From positions 1-64,000 of the forward strand of contig CATXXC010000013.1 of NCBI GenBank assembly GCA_958403385.1: a stretch of 64,000 nucleotides of DNA, written 5' to 3'. A program made the position numbers and the translations under genes. The DNA comes from an uncultured Collinsella sp. Its GTDB lineage: Bacteria > Actinomycetota > Coriobacteriia > Coriobacteriales > Coriobacteriaceae. Positions 8,081-16,667 of this stretch are shown here, piece by piece. How positions within the stretch are numbered: the stretch's first letter is position 1; each line of letters begins with the position of its first letter. The notes under the pieces were generated by a model. That model did no database searches and was not told the origin of the DNA. It saw nothing but the letters and a program-made list of their open reading frames with translations.

Positions 8081-8259
8081 CGTTGCCGAAACTTTTACTA
8101 TGATAGTGGGCACTTGTGAACGTGTCAAAGCCCAGGGCGGGCGGCATTGCGCCTCCTGCCTGCGTATTTGCGCCCATTGCTGCCGCAGGCGCCGTGTTTT
8201 GCCCGCTGCGCGAATGGCGGCGTAAACGGTTGCGATGAGAAACGGGAAGGAAGGCTCGG
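8081..8259 (+). other. Leader region ahead of the cobalamin biosynthesis operon
   Basis: No gene is seen. GCCTGCG and CGCAGGC (8158-8189) can pair around a 19-nt loop, and GCGCC-rich segments around them could extend the stem. No second B12 box was recognised on the plus strand, so control of the 17-gene operon is not explained by a visible riboswitch. GGGAAGGAAGG directly before 8260 is the ribosome binding site. Confidence 0.5.
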
Positions 8260-9051
8260 ATGATTCATATCGTTGGCGCAGGCTCGGGCGCCGCCGACCT
8301 TATCACGCTGCGTGGGGCGCGCCTTCTGCGCGCGGCCGACGTGGTCGTTTGGGCGGGGAGCCTTGTGAACCCCGAGCTGCTCGCTGAGTGCAAGGAATCC
8401 TGCGTCGTCTACGACAGCGCGCACATGACCTTGGAGGAAGTGCTCGACGTGATGTGCGCGGCGGATGCACGGGGCGAGGAAGTGGTGCGCCTGCACACGG
8501 GCGACCCGTGCCTGTACGGCGCCATCCAGGAGCAGATGGACGCGCTCGACGCGCGCGGCGTGGACTACGAGGTGGTGCCCGGCGTGTCGAGCTTTTGCGG
8601 TGCCGCGGCGGCGCTTCGCCAGGAATACACGCTGCCGGGAATCAGCCAGTCGGTCGTGATCACGCGGCTTTCCGGGCGCACCCCCATGCCCGCGGGCGAG
8701 GGCATGCGCACCATGGCGGAAAGCGGCTCGACTATGGTCATCTTCCTGAGCTCGGGTATGCTCGCCGAGCTTTCCGCCGAGCTTTTGGCCGCGGGCCGCA
8801 GCTCCGATGAGCCGGCGGCGCTCGTGTACAAGGCGACCTGGCCTGAGGAGCGCGTGGTGCGCTGCACAGTGGGCACGCTCGCCGATGCGGGCGCGCGAGA
8901 GGGCATCGACCGCACGGCGCTCGTGGTGGTGGGCCGCGTGCTCGGAGCTCGCGGCGGGCTTGCGCACAACGGTGCGCAAGCGGGGTCGTACGAGCGCAGC
9001 AAGCTTTACGACCCTTCGTTTGCCACGGGGTATCGGAAGGCGAGTAGCTAG
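8260..9051 (+). CDS. cbiF: Cobalt-precorrin-4 C11-methyltransferase
   Basis: This 263-residue member of the tetrapyrrole methylase superfamily uses S-adenosylmethionine to methylate C11 of cobalt-precorrin-4. The SAM-site loop GAGSGAADLITLRG is at residues 5-18, HTGDPCLYGA near 78-87 and VPGVSSFCGAAAAL near 107-120, all typical of CbiF/CobM. YKATWPEERVV in the C-terminal half is also a CbiF hallmark. Length fits the family. It is the first gene of the plus-strand cobalamin operon, with a strong ribosome binding site, and is followed one base later by cbiD. The ring-contraction order suggests it acts after CbiH and before CbiG in the pathway. Confidence 0.95.
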   Translation: MIHIVGAGSGAADLITLRGARLLRAADVVVWAGSLVNPELLAECKESCVVYDSAHMTLEEVLDVMCAADARGEEVVRLHTGDPCLYGAIQEQMDALDARGVDYEVVPGVSSFCGAAAALRQEYTLPGISQSVVITRLSGRTPMPAGEGMRTMAESGSTMVIFLSSGMLAELSAELLAAGRSSDEPAALVYKATWPEERVVRCTVGTLADAGAREGIDRTALVVVGRVLGARGGLAHNGAQAGSYERSKLYDPSFATGYRKASS

Positions 9052-9052
9052 C

Positions 9053-10237
9053 GTGGCCTTCGAGCACTACATATATACCGGGACGACCCGCCTGCGCTGC
9101 GGCTACACCACGGGGAGCTGCGCCGCGCTCGCGGCGAAGGCGGCCTGCGAGATGCTCTTGTCACGAAAGCCCGTCGGCCGCGTGTCGGTCGTCACCCCCG
9201 GCGGGCTGCCCGTCGAGACGGATGTGGTCGACGCATGCATCGGCGAGGGGAGCGCCCAGTGCGCCGTGCGAAAGGACGCAGGCGACGATGCCGATGTGAC
9301 CGACGGCGTGCTCGTGTACGCGCGCGTGGAACATGCGGGGTCGGGCACGGGTGCTGCGGGCAGCAAGGACGTGCCCGCGCACGAATCGGAAGTTTCCGTC
9401 GATGGCGGCGTGGGCGTGGGGCGCGTGACGTTGCCCGGGCTCGAGCAGCCGGTGGGGGCGGCCGCCATCAACGCGACGCCGCGCGCGATGATTACTTCGG
9501 CGGTGCGTGAGGTGTGCGCCGCGCACGTCTTTTCTGGAAACATTGCTGTGACGATTTCGGTACCCGAGGGTGTTGCCCTTGCCGAAAAGACCTTCAACCC
9601 GCACCTGGGGATAGAGGACGGCATCTCCATCCTGGGAACGACGGGCATCGTCGAGCCGCGCAGCCTCGCTGCCTTGCGCGACAGCATCGAGCTCGAGATC
9701 CGGCAGCATGCGGCTATGGGGCGGCGCGGAGTCGTGCTCACGCCCGGCAACTACGGCGCGCAGTTCATCTCGGGGCATTTCCACCTAAACGGTGCGCCGG
9801 TGGTCTTCATCTCCAACTTTGTGGGCGATGCGATTGATTGCTGCGTTCGCGAGGGATTTACCAATGTCCTTCTTGTGGGACACATCGGCAAGCTGGTGAA
9901 GGTCGCTGGCGGCATCATGGACACCCATTCGCGTACCGCCGACTGCCGCGCGGAGATTCTGGCCGCCCACGCGGCCTTGGCCGGCGCGGGCGCGAAGACC
10001 GTGTGCGAGATCATGTCGTCGGTCACGACCACGGCGGCGCTCGAGGTAATCGAGGCCGCCGGCGTGGGGGACGCTGCGCGCGCCTCGCTCGCTGCGGCAA
10101 TCGAGGACAGGTTGCGCCGCCGCGCGGCGGGCGCATGCGACATCGCCGCGGTCGTGTTCGACGCCGAGCGCCGCGAGCTTTTCCGCACGTCGGGCGCCGA
10201 TGCGGTTATCGGGGAATTGGGGGCGACGTATGAGTAA
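9053..10237 (+). CDS. cbiD: Cobalt-precorrin-5B C1-methyltransferase
   Basis: This 394-residue CbiD methylates C1 of cobalt-precorrin-5B after CbiG has opened the lactone. The signature CGYTTGSCAA lies at residues 16-25 and LTPGNYGAQF near 230. The GTG at 9053, one base after the cbiF stop, gives the expected N-terminus (VAFEHYIYTGTTRLRCGYTT) and the usual length. CbiD is found only in the anaerobic, cobalt-early pathway, which matches CbiK, CbiG and CbiH in the same window. It overlaps the next small ORF by 8 bp, consistent with translational coupling along the whole operon. Confidence 0.95.
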   Translation: MAFEHYIYTGTTRLRCGYTTGSCAALAAKAACEMLLSRKPVGRVSVVTPGGLPVETDVVDACIGEGSAQCAVRKDAGDDADVTDGVLVYARVEHAGSGTGAAGSKDVPAHESEVSVDGGVGVGRVTLPGLEQPVGAAAINATPRAMITSAVREVCAAHVFSGNIAVTISVPEGVALAEKTFNPHLGIEDGISILGTTGIVEPRSLAALRDSIELEIRQHAAMGRRGVVLTPGNYGAQFISGHFHLNGAPVVFISNFVGDAIDCCVREGFTNVLLVGHIGKLVKVAGGIMDTHSRTADCRAEILAAHAALAGAGAKTVCEIMSSVTTTAALEVIEAAGVGDAARASLAAAIEDRLRRRAAGACDIAAVVFDAERRELFRTSGADAVIGELGATYE

Positions 10238-10463
10238 AGGCGTGCTGTACGGGGTGCGCCGCGCTATCGGCTGGCCGGGGACGAAGGTGGTCATGAAGGC
10301 GCGCTGCTCGCTTGCGGACACGAAGCGCATCCTTCGCGAGGAGGGCGCCTTCGACGGTGCCGAGCTCGTAGAGGACTGTGGGCTTCCGGGCGAGCGCGTG
10401 TACCGCTCGCTCGACGATGTGCCCGATCGGGGCAGCTACTTCTCGACGATGGTGGTGCGCTAG
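10230..10463 (+). pseudogene. cbiL: Internally deleted remnant of cobalt-precorrin-2 C20-methyltransferase
   Basis: This 77-residue ORF overlaps the end of cbiD and ends directly at the cbiG start. Its first residues MSKGVLYGV look like the N-terminus of CbiL/CobI (GKLYGVGVGPGD). From about residue 18, TKVVMKARCSLADTKRILRE, then DCGLPGERVY and GSYFSTMVVR, matches the C-terminal end of CbiL. About 150 residues between, including the whole SAM site, are missing, but the reading frame is kept. The gene sits where a cbiL would be expected between cbiD and cbiG. Seen: the short ORF and both end motifs. Inferred: an in-frame deletion. An intact cbiL must be elsewhere if the pathway works; none is in this window. 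Confidence 0.65.
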
Positions 10464-11597
10464 ATGAGGGTTTCCTGCATAGCGTTCACTGAGAGGGGGT
10501 ATGTGTTGGCGGAGCGCACCGCACGCGCGCTTTCCGATTGCGCACAGACAGGTGAAGATGACCCTGGCTGGGACGTTTCCGTTTCGCGCGGGTTCGGCGA
10601 GGGGAAGGCCGACCTGCGCGCATGGACGGCGCTCGCGTGGGAAGCGTCGGACGCGCTTCTGTTCGTGGGCGCGGCGGGCATCGCCGTGCGGGCGATCGCG
10701 CCGCATGTCGCCTCGAAGGCAACCGATTCCGCGGTTGTGGTGATTGACGAGGCGGGGCGCTTTGCCGTTCCGCTTTTGTCGGGGCATTTGGGCGGTGCGA
10801 ACGAGCTTGCGCAAACTGTGGCACGCGCGGCAGGGGCCATCCCCGTCATCACCACGGCGACCGACGTCCGCGGCGTGTGGGCGGTGGATACGTGGGCGCG
10901 CTGTGCGGGGCTCGCCGTTTCGAATCCCGAGGCCATCAAGCGAGTGTCGGCGCGGCTGCTTTCGGGCGGGCGCGTGGCGCTCTATTCCGACATGCCGATT
11001 TCGGGACAGCCACCTGAGGGGGTTGACATTGCGTCCGACCGCGCTCGGGCCGATATCGTCGTGTCGCCGTTCGCTGGCGCGAATGCAGGTGCGTCCGTTC
11101 GCGCGTCGGAGACAACGGGCGAGGTCGTGCCCGCCGGTGAGACGTGGAAGCCGGCGGGCGTGCGGGCGCAGGCGCCTGCGCCCGAGCCGCTTCGCCTTGT
11201 CGTGCCCTGCATCGTTGCGGGCATAGGGTGCCGTCGCGGTGCGTGCGCCGAAGCCATCGGGGAGGCGTTTCTTCTCGCGTGCGGGCAGGCGGGCATCTCG
11301 CCTTCGGCCGTGCGCGAGGCGGCGACGATCGACGTGAAGGCGCACGAGGAGGGTCTGCTCGCCTTCTGCCGCGCGCGCAATATCCCGCTTGCGACGTATT
11401 CCGCAGAGGAGTTGTCGCAGGTCGAAGGCAGCGTTTCGCCATCTGATTTCGTGCGTGCGACGGTGGGGGTCGACAACGTGTGCGAGCGCGCGGCGCTCGC
11501 GGACGGGGGCAAACTTATCTTCCCGAAGCTCGCTCACGGCGGCGTGACCGTCGCGTTTTCCAAGGTAACTATCGAACTTTCGTTTAAGGAGCGGTGA
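10464..11597 (+). CDS. cbiG: Cobalt-precorrin-5A hydrolase
   Basis: This 377-residue CbiG opens the ring-A lactone of cobalt-precorrin-5A and releases acetaldehyde. The central segment FVGAAGIAVRAIAPH (near residues 69-83) and LLSGHLGGANELA (near 104-116) are the strongest family marks. The C-terminal domain begins at IVAGIGCRRGA near residue 249 and ends with SKVTIELSF. A proline/alanine-rich linker of about 50 residues separates the two halves. The ATG directly follows the TAG of the cbiL remnant, and the TGA overlaps the cbiH start by one base. It works between CbiF and CbiD. Confidence 0.95.
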   Translation: MRVSCIAFTERGYVLAERTARALSDCAQTGEDDPGWDVSVSRGFGEGKADLRAWTALAWEASDALLFVGAAGIAVRAIAPHVASKATDSAVVVIDEAGRFAVPLLSGHLGGANELAQTVARAAGAIPVITTATDVRGVWAVDTWARCAGLAVSNPEAIKRVSARLLSGGRVALYSDMPISGQPPEGVDIASDRARADIVVSPFAGANAGASVRASETTGEVVPAGETWKPAGVRAQAPAPEPLRLVVPCIVAGIGCRRGACAEAIGEAFLLACGQAGISPSAVREAATIDVKAHEEGLLAFCRARNIPLATYSAEELSQVEGSVSPSDFVRATVGVDNVCERAALADGGKLIFPKLAHGGVTVAFSKVTIELSFKER

Positions 11598-12340
11598 TGG
11601 GAAAGCTCTTCGTGGTGGGGATCGGCCCGGGCGGCCCCGACGGCATGACGATTGCGGCCCGGCGCGCGCTCGAGGCGGCCGACATCGTTGTGGGGTACAC
11701 GAAATACGTGGAGCTCGCGCTCGCCGCCGTGCCCGACGCGGCGCATCTCGCGACGCCGATGATGCACGAGGTCGAACGATGCCGCCTGGCGCTTTCGCGC
11801 GCGCAGAGCGGAGAAGCCGTGGCGCTCGTGTGCAGCGGTGACGCGGGCGTGTACGGCATGGCGAGCCCCGTGCTGGAGCTTGCGGAGGACTACCCCGATG
11901 TAGACGTGGAAGTTATCGCCGGGGCCACCGCGGCTCAGAGCGGGTCGGCGGTGCTCGGCGCCCCGCTTGCCCACGACTTCGCGGTCGTGTCGCTCTCCGA
12001 CCTGCTCACGCCATGGGAGGTCATCGAGCGCAGGCTCGCCGCCGTGGCGAGCGCCGACTTCTGCATCTGTTTGTACAACCCGCGCAGCAGAAAGCGCGCC
12101 GACAGGCTCTCACGCGCGGCGAAGATTATGCTCGAATGGAAGGCCCCCGACACGCTCTGCGGCTGGGTACGCAACATCGGGCGCGAGGGGCAGCAGTCGG
12201 GCATGTGTAGGCTCTCTGAGCTGGGGGAGATCGACGCCGACATGTTCACCACCGTGTTCGTCGGCAACGCGAACACGAAGCTCGTAGGCGGCCGTATGGT
12301 CACGCCGCGCGGGTATCGGGAGATTCCATGCGAAATGTAA
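11597..12340 (+). CDS. cbiH: Cobalt-precorrin-3 C17-methyltransferase
   Basis: This 247-residue member of the tetrapyrrole methylase family methylates C17 and contracts the corrin ring. The SAM loop GIGPGGPDGMTIAA starts at residue 8, CSGDAGVYGMASPVLE lies near 78, and ICLYNPRSRKR near 156 is the typical CbiH/CobJ tail of the active site. The ATG at 11597 overlaps the cbiG stop, with AAGGAG five bases upstream; a GTG one codon earlier is too close to it. No ferredoxin-like or NirD-like fusion is attached. It overlaps the following cbiE-cbiT gene by 13 bp. Confidence 0.95.
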   Translation: MGKLFVVGIGPGGPDGMTIAARRALEAADIVVGYTKYVELALAAVPDAAHLATPMMHEVERCRLALSRAQSGEAVALVCSGDAGVYGMASPVLELAEDYPDVDVEVIAGATAAQSGSAVLGAPLAHDFAVVSLSDLLTPWEVIERRLAAVASADFCICLYNPRSRKRADRLSRAAKIMLEWKAPDTLCGWVRNIGREGQQSGMCRLSELGEIDADMFTTVFVGNANTKLVGGRMVTPRGYREIPCEM

Positions 12341-13608
12341 CGATCATCGGGGCGGGGCCCGGAAACCCCGACTTGCTCTCGCGCGCGGCGCTCGACGCGA
12401 TCGACATCGCCGACGTGGTCATCGGCGCTCATCGCGCGCTTGCCGGCATCGACGTGCCGCCCGACGTGGTGAGATGCGAGCTCGTGAAGACGGCGGACAT
12501 CGTTGCCGAGCTCACAGATGCGGCGTCGTGGCAGCGCGCCGTGGTCGTGATGACGGGCGATGTGGGGCTGTTCAGCGGCGCGCGCCGCCTGGTGGAGGCG
12601 CTCTCCGGCGATGCGCAGGTGGACGTGCGCGTCATTCCCGGCATAAGCTCAGCGTCTTATCTCGCCGCGCGTCTCGCGCGTCCATGGCAGGATTGGCGCT
12701 TCGCGAGCGCTCACGGCGTGGCGTGCGACATTGTGGCCGAGGCCGAGCGCTCAGGCGAGCTCTTCCTCGCCACGTCGGGCGGGGAAGACCCCTCGCGGCT
12801 TTCGGGCGAGCTTGTGCAAGCGGGCTTCGGGGACGCGCGCGTGACGGTGGCCGAGCGCCTGTCGTACCCCGAGGAGCGCATCACCTGCGCGACCGCAAGT
12901 GAAATCGCAGGTCAGACGTTCGACGACTTGAACGTGATGCTTATCGAGTTCGCAGGCAGCGCCGGCTCGCCCGCGGGCTCTAGCGCATCCCGTGCCGCGA
13001 GCTCCCGCTGGCCGTACGCTTCCTCGGGCATTCCCGACGAGCTCTTCATCCGCGGCGACGTTCCCATGACCAAGCAGGAGGTGCGCGCCGTCGCGCTCGC
13101 GAAACTGCGCCTTACCGCGACCGACACCGTGTGGGACGTAGGCGCCGGCACGGGGAGCGTGTCGATCGAGGCGGCGCTCGTCGCGCGAGCGGGGTCGGTA
13201 TGGGCGGTTGAGTGCAACGCGGCCGGCGTGCGGCTCATCCGGGAGAACGCGGATGCATTCGGGTGCGGCAACGTGCATGCGGTCCCCGGTGTCGCCCCCG
13301 AAGCGCTCGCGAAACTGCCCGTCCCCGACGCCGTGTTCGTCGGCGGGAGCGCGGGCGAGCTTCCCTCTATCGTGGAGGCGGCGCTCGAGAAGAACTCGCA
13401 GGTTCGCCTGTGCGTGCCATGCGTCACCGTTGAGACGCTCACCGAGGCGTGCGCGCTCCTCTCGGGTTCGCGCTTTAAGGGGTTCGAGGCGTGCCAGGTG
13501 TCGGCCGTCCGCGCCGAGGCTGTAGGCTTGCACCATCTTATGAAGGCGCAAAACCCCGTGTTCCTCGTCAGCGCGCGTGGTGCGGGTGGGGAAGGCGGCG
13601 CCCGGTGA
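12328..13608 (+). CDS. cbiET: Bifunctional cobalt-precorrin-7 C5-methyltransferase / precorrin-6B C15-methyltransferase (decarboxylating)
   Basis: This 426-residue fusion of CbiE and CbiT has the same layout as aerobic CobL. Residues 1 to about 205 are a tetrapyrrole methylase (GAGPGNPDLLSRAALDAI at the start, MTGDVGLFSGARRLVE in the middle). A short Ser/Ala-rich linker follows, and from about residue 236 comes CbiT, opening with ELFIRGDVPMTKQEVR and carrying the SAM motif VWDVGAGTGSVSIEAA near 267. Together they methylate C5 and C15 and decarboxylate the C12 acetate. It lies inside the operon and overlaps both cbiH and cbiA. All key regions look intact. Confidence 0.95.
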   Translation: MRNVTIIGAGPGNPDLLSRAALDAIDIADVVIGAHRALAGIDVPPDVVRCELVKTADIVAELTDAASWQRAVVVMTGDVGLFSGARRLVEALSGDAQVDVRVIPGISSASYLAARLARPWQDWRFASAHGVACDIVAEAERSGELFLATSGGEDPSRLSGELVQAGFGDARVTVAERLSYPEERITCATASEIAGQTFDDLNVMLIEFAGSAGSPAGSSASRAASSRWPYASSGIPDELFIRGDVPMTKQEVRAVALAKLRLTATDTVWDVGAGTGSVSIEAALVARAGSVWAVECNAAGVRLIRENADAFGCGNVHAVPGVAPEALAKLPVPDAVFVGGSAGELPSIVEAALEKNSQVRLCVPCVTVETLTEACALLSGSRFKGFEACQVSAVRAEAVGLHHLMKAQNPVFLVSARGAGGEGGAR

Positions 13609-14987
13609 GCACGACCATCCCGCGCTTCATGGTCGCTGCGCCCTCGAGCGGGAGCGGCAAGACGGTCGTTACCTGCGCGCTCCTGCGCGCGCTCGCGCGT
13701 CGCGGCCTTGCATGCGCGGCTTTCAAATGCGGCCCCGATTACATCGACCCGCTCTTTCATCGCCGCGTCGTGGGCGCGCGCTCGGGCAACTTAGACGGCT
13801 TCTTCACCGACGCCCCGACGCTGCGCGCCCTGCTCGCACGCGGCGCCGCTGGCGCGGATGTCGCGGTGCTCGAGGGGGTCATGGGCTTCTACGACGGCAT
13901 GGCGCCCGGCGTGGCTGACGCGAGCAGCTACCAGGTTGCGCGCGACACGGAAACGCCGGTCGTTTTAGTGGTGAACGGGCGCGGAGCGTCTTTATCGCTC
14001 GCCGCCGTAATCCGCGGCATCGCCGAGTTCCTGCCTTGTGCGAACGTGCGCGGCGTCGTGCTGAACAAGACGAGCACCGCTGCCTGCGCCTACGCGGCGC
14101 CTGCGATCGAGAAGCACACGGGCGTCGCGGTTTTGGGGAATATCCCCGCCGACGATGCGTTCTCGCTCGAAAGCCGGCATCTGGGGCTTGTGACCGCCGA
14201 CGAGGTCGAGCAGCTCTCCGCGCGCATCGACAAGATGGCCGAGCTGGTGGAAAAGAGCGTCGACGTCGATCGCTTGCTCGAAATAGCGGCGACGGCACCC
14301 GATATCCGCGAGGAACCTTACCGGTTGGAGCCGATCGCGGGAGCGCGGCCCATCGTCGGCGTCGCGCGTGACGAGGCGTTCTCGTTCTACTACGAGGAGA
14401 ACCTGCGCGCGCTCGAGGACCTGGGTTGCGAGCTGACCTTTTTCAGCCCCCTGTGTGATAGCGAGTTGCCCCGGGGGACTAGCGCCCTCTATCTGGGGGG
14501 CGGCTACCCGGAGCTCCATGCGCGGCAGCTCTCCGAAAACGCGCCGATGCGCGAGGCGGTGCGGCGCGCGGTGGAATCCGGCATGCCGACGGTCGCCGAA
14601 TGCGGTGGGTTTCTGTACCTGCAGCGCGAAATCGCCGATAGCGAAGGGCGGCGCTGGTCTGTTGCGGGCGCCCTTGAGGGCGCAAGCGAGAACGGGGGAA
14701 GGCTGTCCCATTTCGGGTACGTGGAGCTCACTTCCCAACGCGACGGGCTCTACGGACCGCGCGGCACATGCATCCGCGCGCACGAGTTCCACTACTGGCA
14801 GTCCACCTGCCCGGGCGGCGACTTCTGGGCGCAGAAGCCCCGGCGCGACAAGGGCTGGCCGTGCATGACGACCACCCCGTCCCTGGTGGCGGGCTTCCCG
14901 CATGTGTACTATCCTGCTAACCCCGACGTTGCGCGCGCGTTTGCGTCTGCCGCAGCGTCGTTCGCAGAGAGGAGACGGCATGGCTGA
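13605..14987 (+). CDS. cbiA: Cobyrinate a,c-diamide synthase
   Basis: This 460-residue ATP- and glutamine-dependent amidase makes the a,c-diamide of cobyrinate. The N-terminal P-loop-like site PSSGSGKT lies at residues 13-20, followed by FKCGPDYIDPLFH, the substrate/ATP region typical of CbiA. The C-terminal glutaminase domain has GGGYPELHARQLSEN and the catalytic cysteine in AECGGFLYLQ near residue 333. The GTG at 13605 overlaps the cbiET stop in a GTGA junction and gives the correct N-terminus. The stop overlaps cobT by 8 bp. Nothing unusual is seen apart from the very high GC shared with its neighbours. Confidence 0.95.
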   Translation: MSTTIPRFMVAAPSSGSGKTVVTCALLRALARRGLACAAFKCGPDYIDPLFHRRVVGARSGNLDGFFTDAPTLRALLARGAAGADVAVLEGVMGFYDGMAPGVADASSYQVARDTETPVVLVVNGRGASLSLAAVIRGIAEFLPCANVRGVVLNKTSTAACAYAAPAIEKHTGVAVLGNIPADDAFSLESRHLGLVTADEVEQLSARIDKMAELVEKSVDVDRLLEIAATAPDIREEPYRLEPIAGARPIVGVARDEAFSFYYEENLRALEDLGCELTFFSPLCDSELPRGTSALYLGGGYPELHARQLSENAPMREAVRRAVESGMPTVAECGGFLYLQREIADSEGRRWSVAGALEGASENGGRLSHFGYVELTSQRDGLYGPRGTCIRAHEFHYWQSTCPGGDFWAQKPRRDKGWPCMTTTPSLVAGFPHVYYPANPDVARAFASAAASFAERRRHG

Positions 14988-16122
14988 AGCAACCGAAACC
15001 GCGCTTGCCTGCATCCGCGAGGAAGTCGAGCGCGCGTTCTCGTCGGCGCCGGGCGCCGTGCTCGAAGCCGCGCTCTCCCGGATCGCGCCCGCAGACGAGT
15101 GCGCCCGCGCCGCCGCGTACGCCGCGTGGGACTCCATCGCTCACCCCTTGGGGGGATTGGGCGACTTTGAAGACGCCGTCGCGTGTATCGCCGCAGCTCA
15201 AGGGAGCGCCGAGGTGGCCGAGTTCCCCCGTACGCTCGCGGTATTCTTCTCCGACAACGGGGTCGTTGCCGAGGGCGTGTCGCAAAGCGGGCAAGACGTG
15301 ACGCGAGCCGTCGCGCGCAACATGTGCGAGGGGGCCACGAGCGCCTGCCGCATGGCGGCGTTCGCGGGTGCCGAGGTCGTGCCCGTCGACGTGGGTATGG
15401 CCCGGGGCATAGAAGACGCGCGCATGGTGCGCGCGAACGTGCGGCGGGGGAGCGGCAACATCGCGCACGGCCCCGCTATGTCTCGCGATGGGGCCGTGCG
15501 CGCGATCGAGGTCGGAATCGCCGTCGCGTGCGGGCTTGCCCGCGCCGGCGTGCGCCTTCTCGCCGCGGGCGAGATGGGCATCGGCAACACGACCACCTCG
15601 GCGGCGGTGGCCGCAGTGCTCCTCCGGACGGACGCGCGGAGCCTCGTCGGGCGCGGCGCGGGGCTCTCGGACGCCTCGCTCGCGCGCAAGCGCGACGTGG
15701 TCGAGCGCGCTATCGACGCGAACTCGCCCGATCCCGCCGACCCGATCGACGTGCTCTCGAAGGTTGGCGGCTTCGACATCGCGGCGATGTGCGGCTTCTA
15801 CCTGGGGGCCGCGGCCTCGAAGGCGCCGGCGCTCCTCGACGGGGTCATATCCTGCACGGCGGCCCTGTGCGCGGCGCGCCTGTGCCCCAACGCCTTGGGC
15901 TACCTCGTGGGCACCCACGCATCAAGCGAACCCGCAAGCCAGAAGCTCCTTCGCGAGCTCGGCATAAAGGCACCCCTCGACGCAGGCATGCACTTGGGCG
16001 AGGGCGCGGGCGCCATGGCATATCTGCCCCTTCTGGATTCGGCGCTGCGCGTGTACCGGGATGGGAAGACGTTCACGGCGACTGGCATGGCTGCTTACGA
16101 GCATTTCGAGGCCGGGAAATGA
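14980..16122 (+). CDS. cobT: Nicotinate-nucleotide--dimethylbenzimidazole phosphoribosyltransferase
   Basis: This 380-residue CobT transfers phosphoribose from nicotinate mononucleotide to the lower-ligand base, giving alpha-ribazole phosphate. Family signatures are GEMGIGNTTTSAAV near residue 197 and GRGAGLSDASLARK near 224. The C-terminal GMHLGEGAGA near 336 holds the expected catalytic Glu. The ATG at 14980 has GAGAGGAG upstream and lies within the end of cbiA. No bluB or bza genes are visible, so the native lower ligand is not indicated. The ATGA junction with cobU shows continued coupling. Confidence 0.95.
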   Translation: MAEATETALACIREEVERAFSSAPGAVLEAALSRIAPADECARAAAYAAWDSIAHPLGGLGDFEDAVACIAAAQGSAEVAEFPRTLAVFFSDNGVVAEGVSQSGQDVTRAVARNMCEGATSACRMAAFAGAEVVPVDVGMARGIEDARMVRANVRRGSGNIAHGPAMSRDGAVRAIEVGIAVACGLARAGVRLLAAGEMGIGNTTTSAAVAAVLLRTDARSLVGRGAGLSDASLARKRDVVERAIDANSPDPADPIDVLSKVGGFDIAAMCGFYLGAAASKAPALLDGVISCTAALCAARLCPNALGYLVGTHASSEPASQKLLRELGIKAPLDAGMHLGEGAGAMAYLPLLDSALRVYRDGKTFTATGMAAYEHFEAGK

Positions 16123-16667
16123 CGGTGACGCTCGTTATCGGCGCCGCCGCGAGCGGCAAGAGCGTCTATGCCGAGTCCCTGTGCCTCGGGCACGACGGCC
16201 CTCGCGTGTACCTGGCAACGATGGAGCCCTTCGGGGAAGAGGGCGCCCGCCGCATCGCGCGCCATCGGGCGCTGCGCGAGGGCAAGGGGTTTTCCACTCT
16301 CGAGCGCACGCGTGACGTGGGCGCCGCAGCGCCCGGGCTTCCGCGCGGCTGCACGCTTCTTTTGGAGGACGTGGGCAACCTGGTTGCGAACGAGCTCTTC
16401 GCGGAAGGCGGCTTGTCCCCACGAGACCCCGACGCTGCGGCGCGCGAGGTGCTCGGAGGCATCGAACGTCTCGCTCAGGCCGCTGCGTATACGGTGGTGG
16501 TCACCGTAGACGTGTTCGCCGATGGGATGCGCTACGATGAGGGGACCGAGGCATGGAGGCGCGCGCTCGCGCGCGTGAACGCGGGCGTGGCGGCGCTGGC
16601 CGACCGCGCAGTCGAAGTGGTATGCGGGATTCCCGTCTGGATGAAAGGCGAAGGACCTACAAGGTGA
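16119..16667 (+). CDS. cobU: Adenosylcobinamide kinase / guanylyltransferase
   Basis: This 182-residue protein has the P-loop GAAASGKS at residues 8-15 and RIARHRALR near 45-53, where the histidine matches the GMP-acceptor of Salmonella CobU. The C-terminus AVEVVCGIPVWMKG follows the CobU pattern. However, the usual VTNEVGMGIVP switch region reads VTVDVFADGMRYDEGT, so one conserved block is replaced. A second, degenerate CobU-like domain is encoded two genes downstream with a partly complementary set of motifs. It activates adenosylcobinamide (phosphate) to its GDP form for CobS. It is coupled to cobT by an ATGA overlap and to cobS by a GTGA overlap. Confidence 0.88.
   Translation: MTVTLVIGAAASGKSVYAESLCLGHDGPRVYLATMEPFGEEGARRIARHRALREGKGFSTLERTRDVGAAAPGLPRGCTLLLEDVGNLVANELFAEGGLSPRDPDAAAREVLGGIERLAQAAAYTVVVTVDVFADGMRYDEGTEAWRRALARVNAGVAALADRAVEVVCGIPVWMKGEGPTR

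Noticed and set aside
15183..16667. A 494-codon frame covering cobT and cobU in another frame
   Set aside because: The first 300 codons are an Arg/Gly-rich shadow of cobT; only its end is the real cobU, which starts at 16119.
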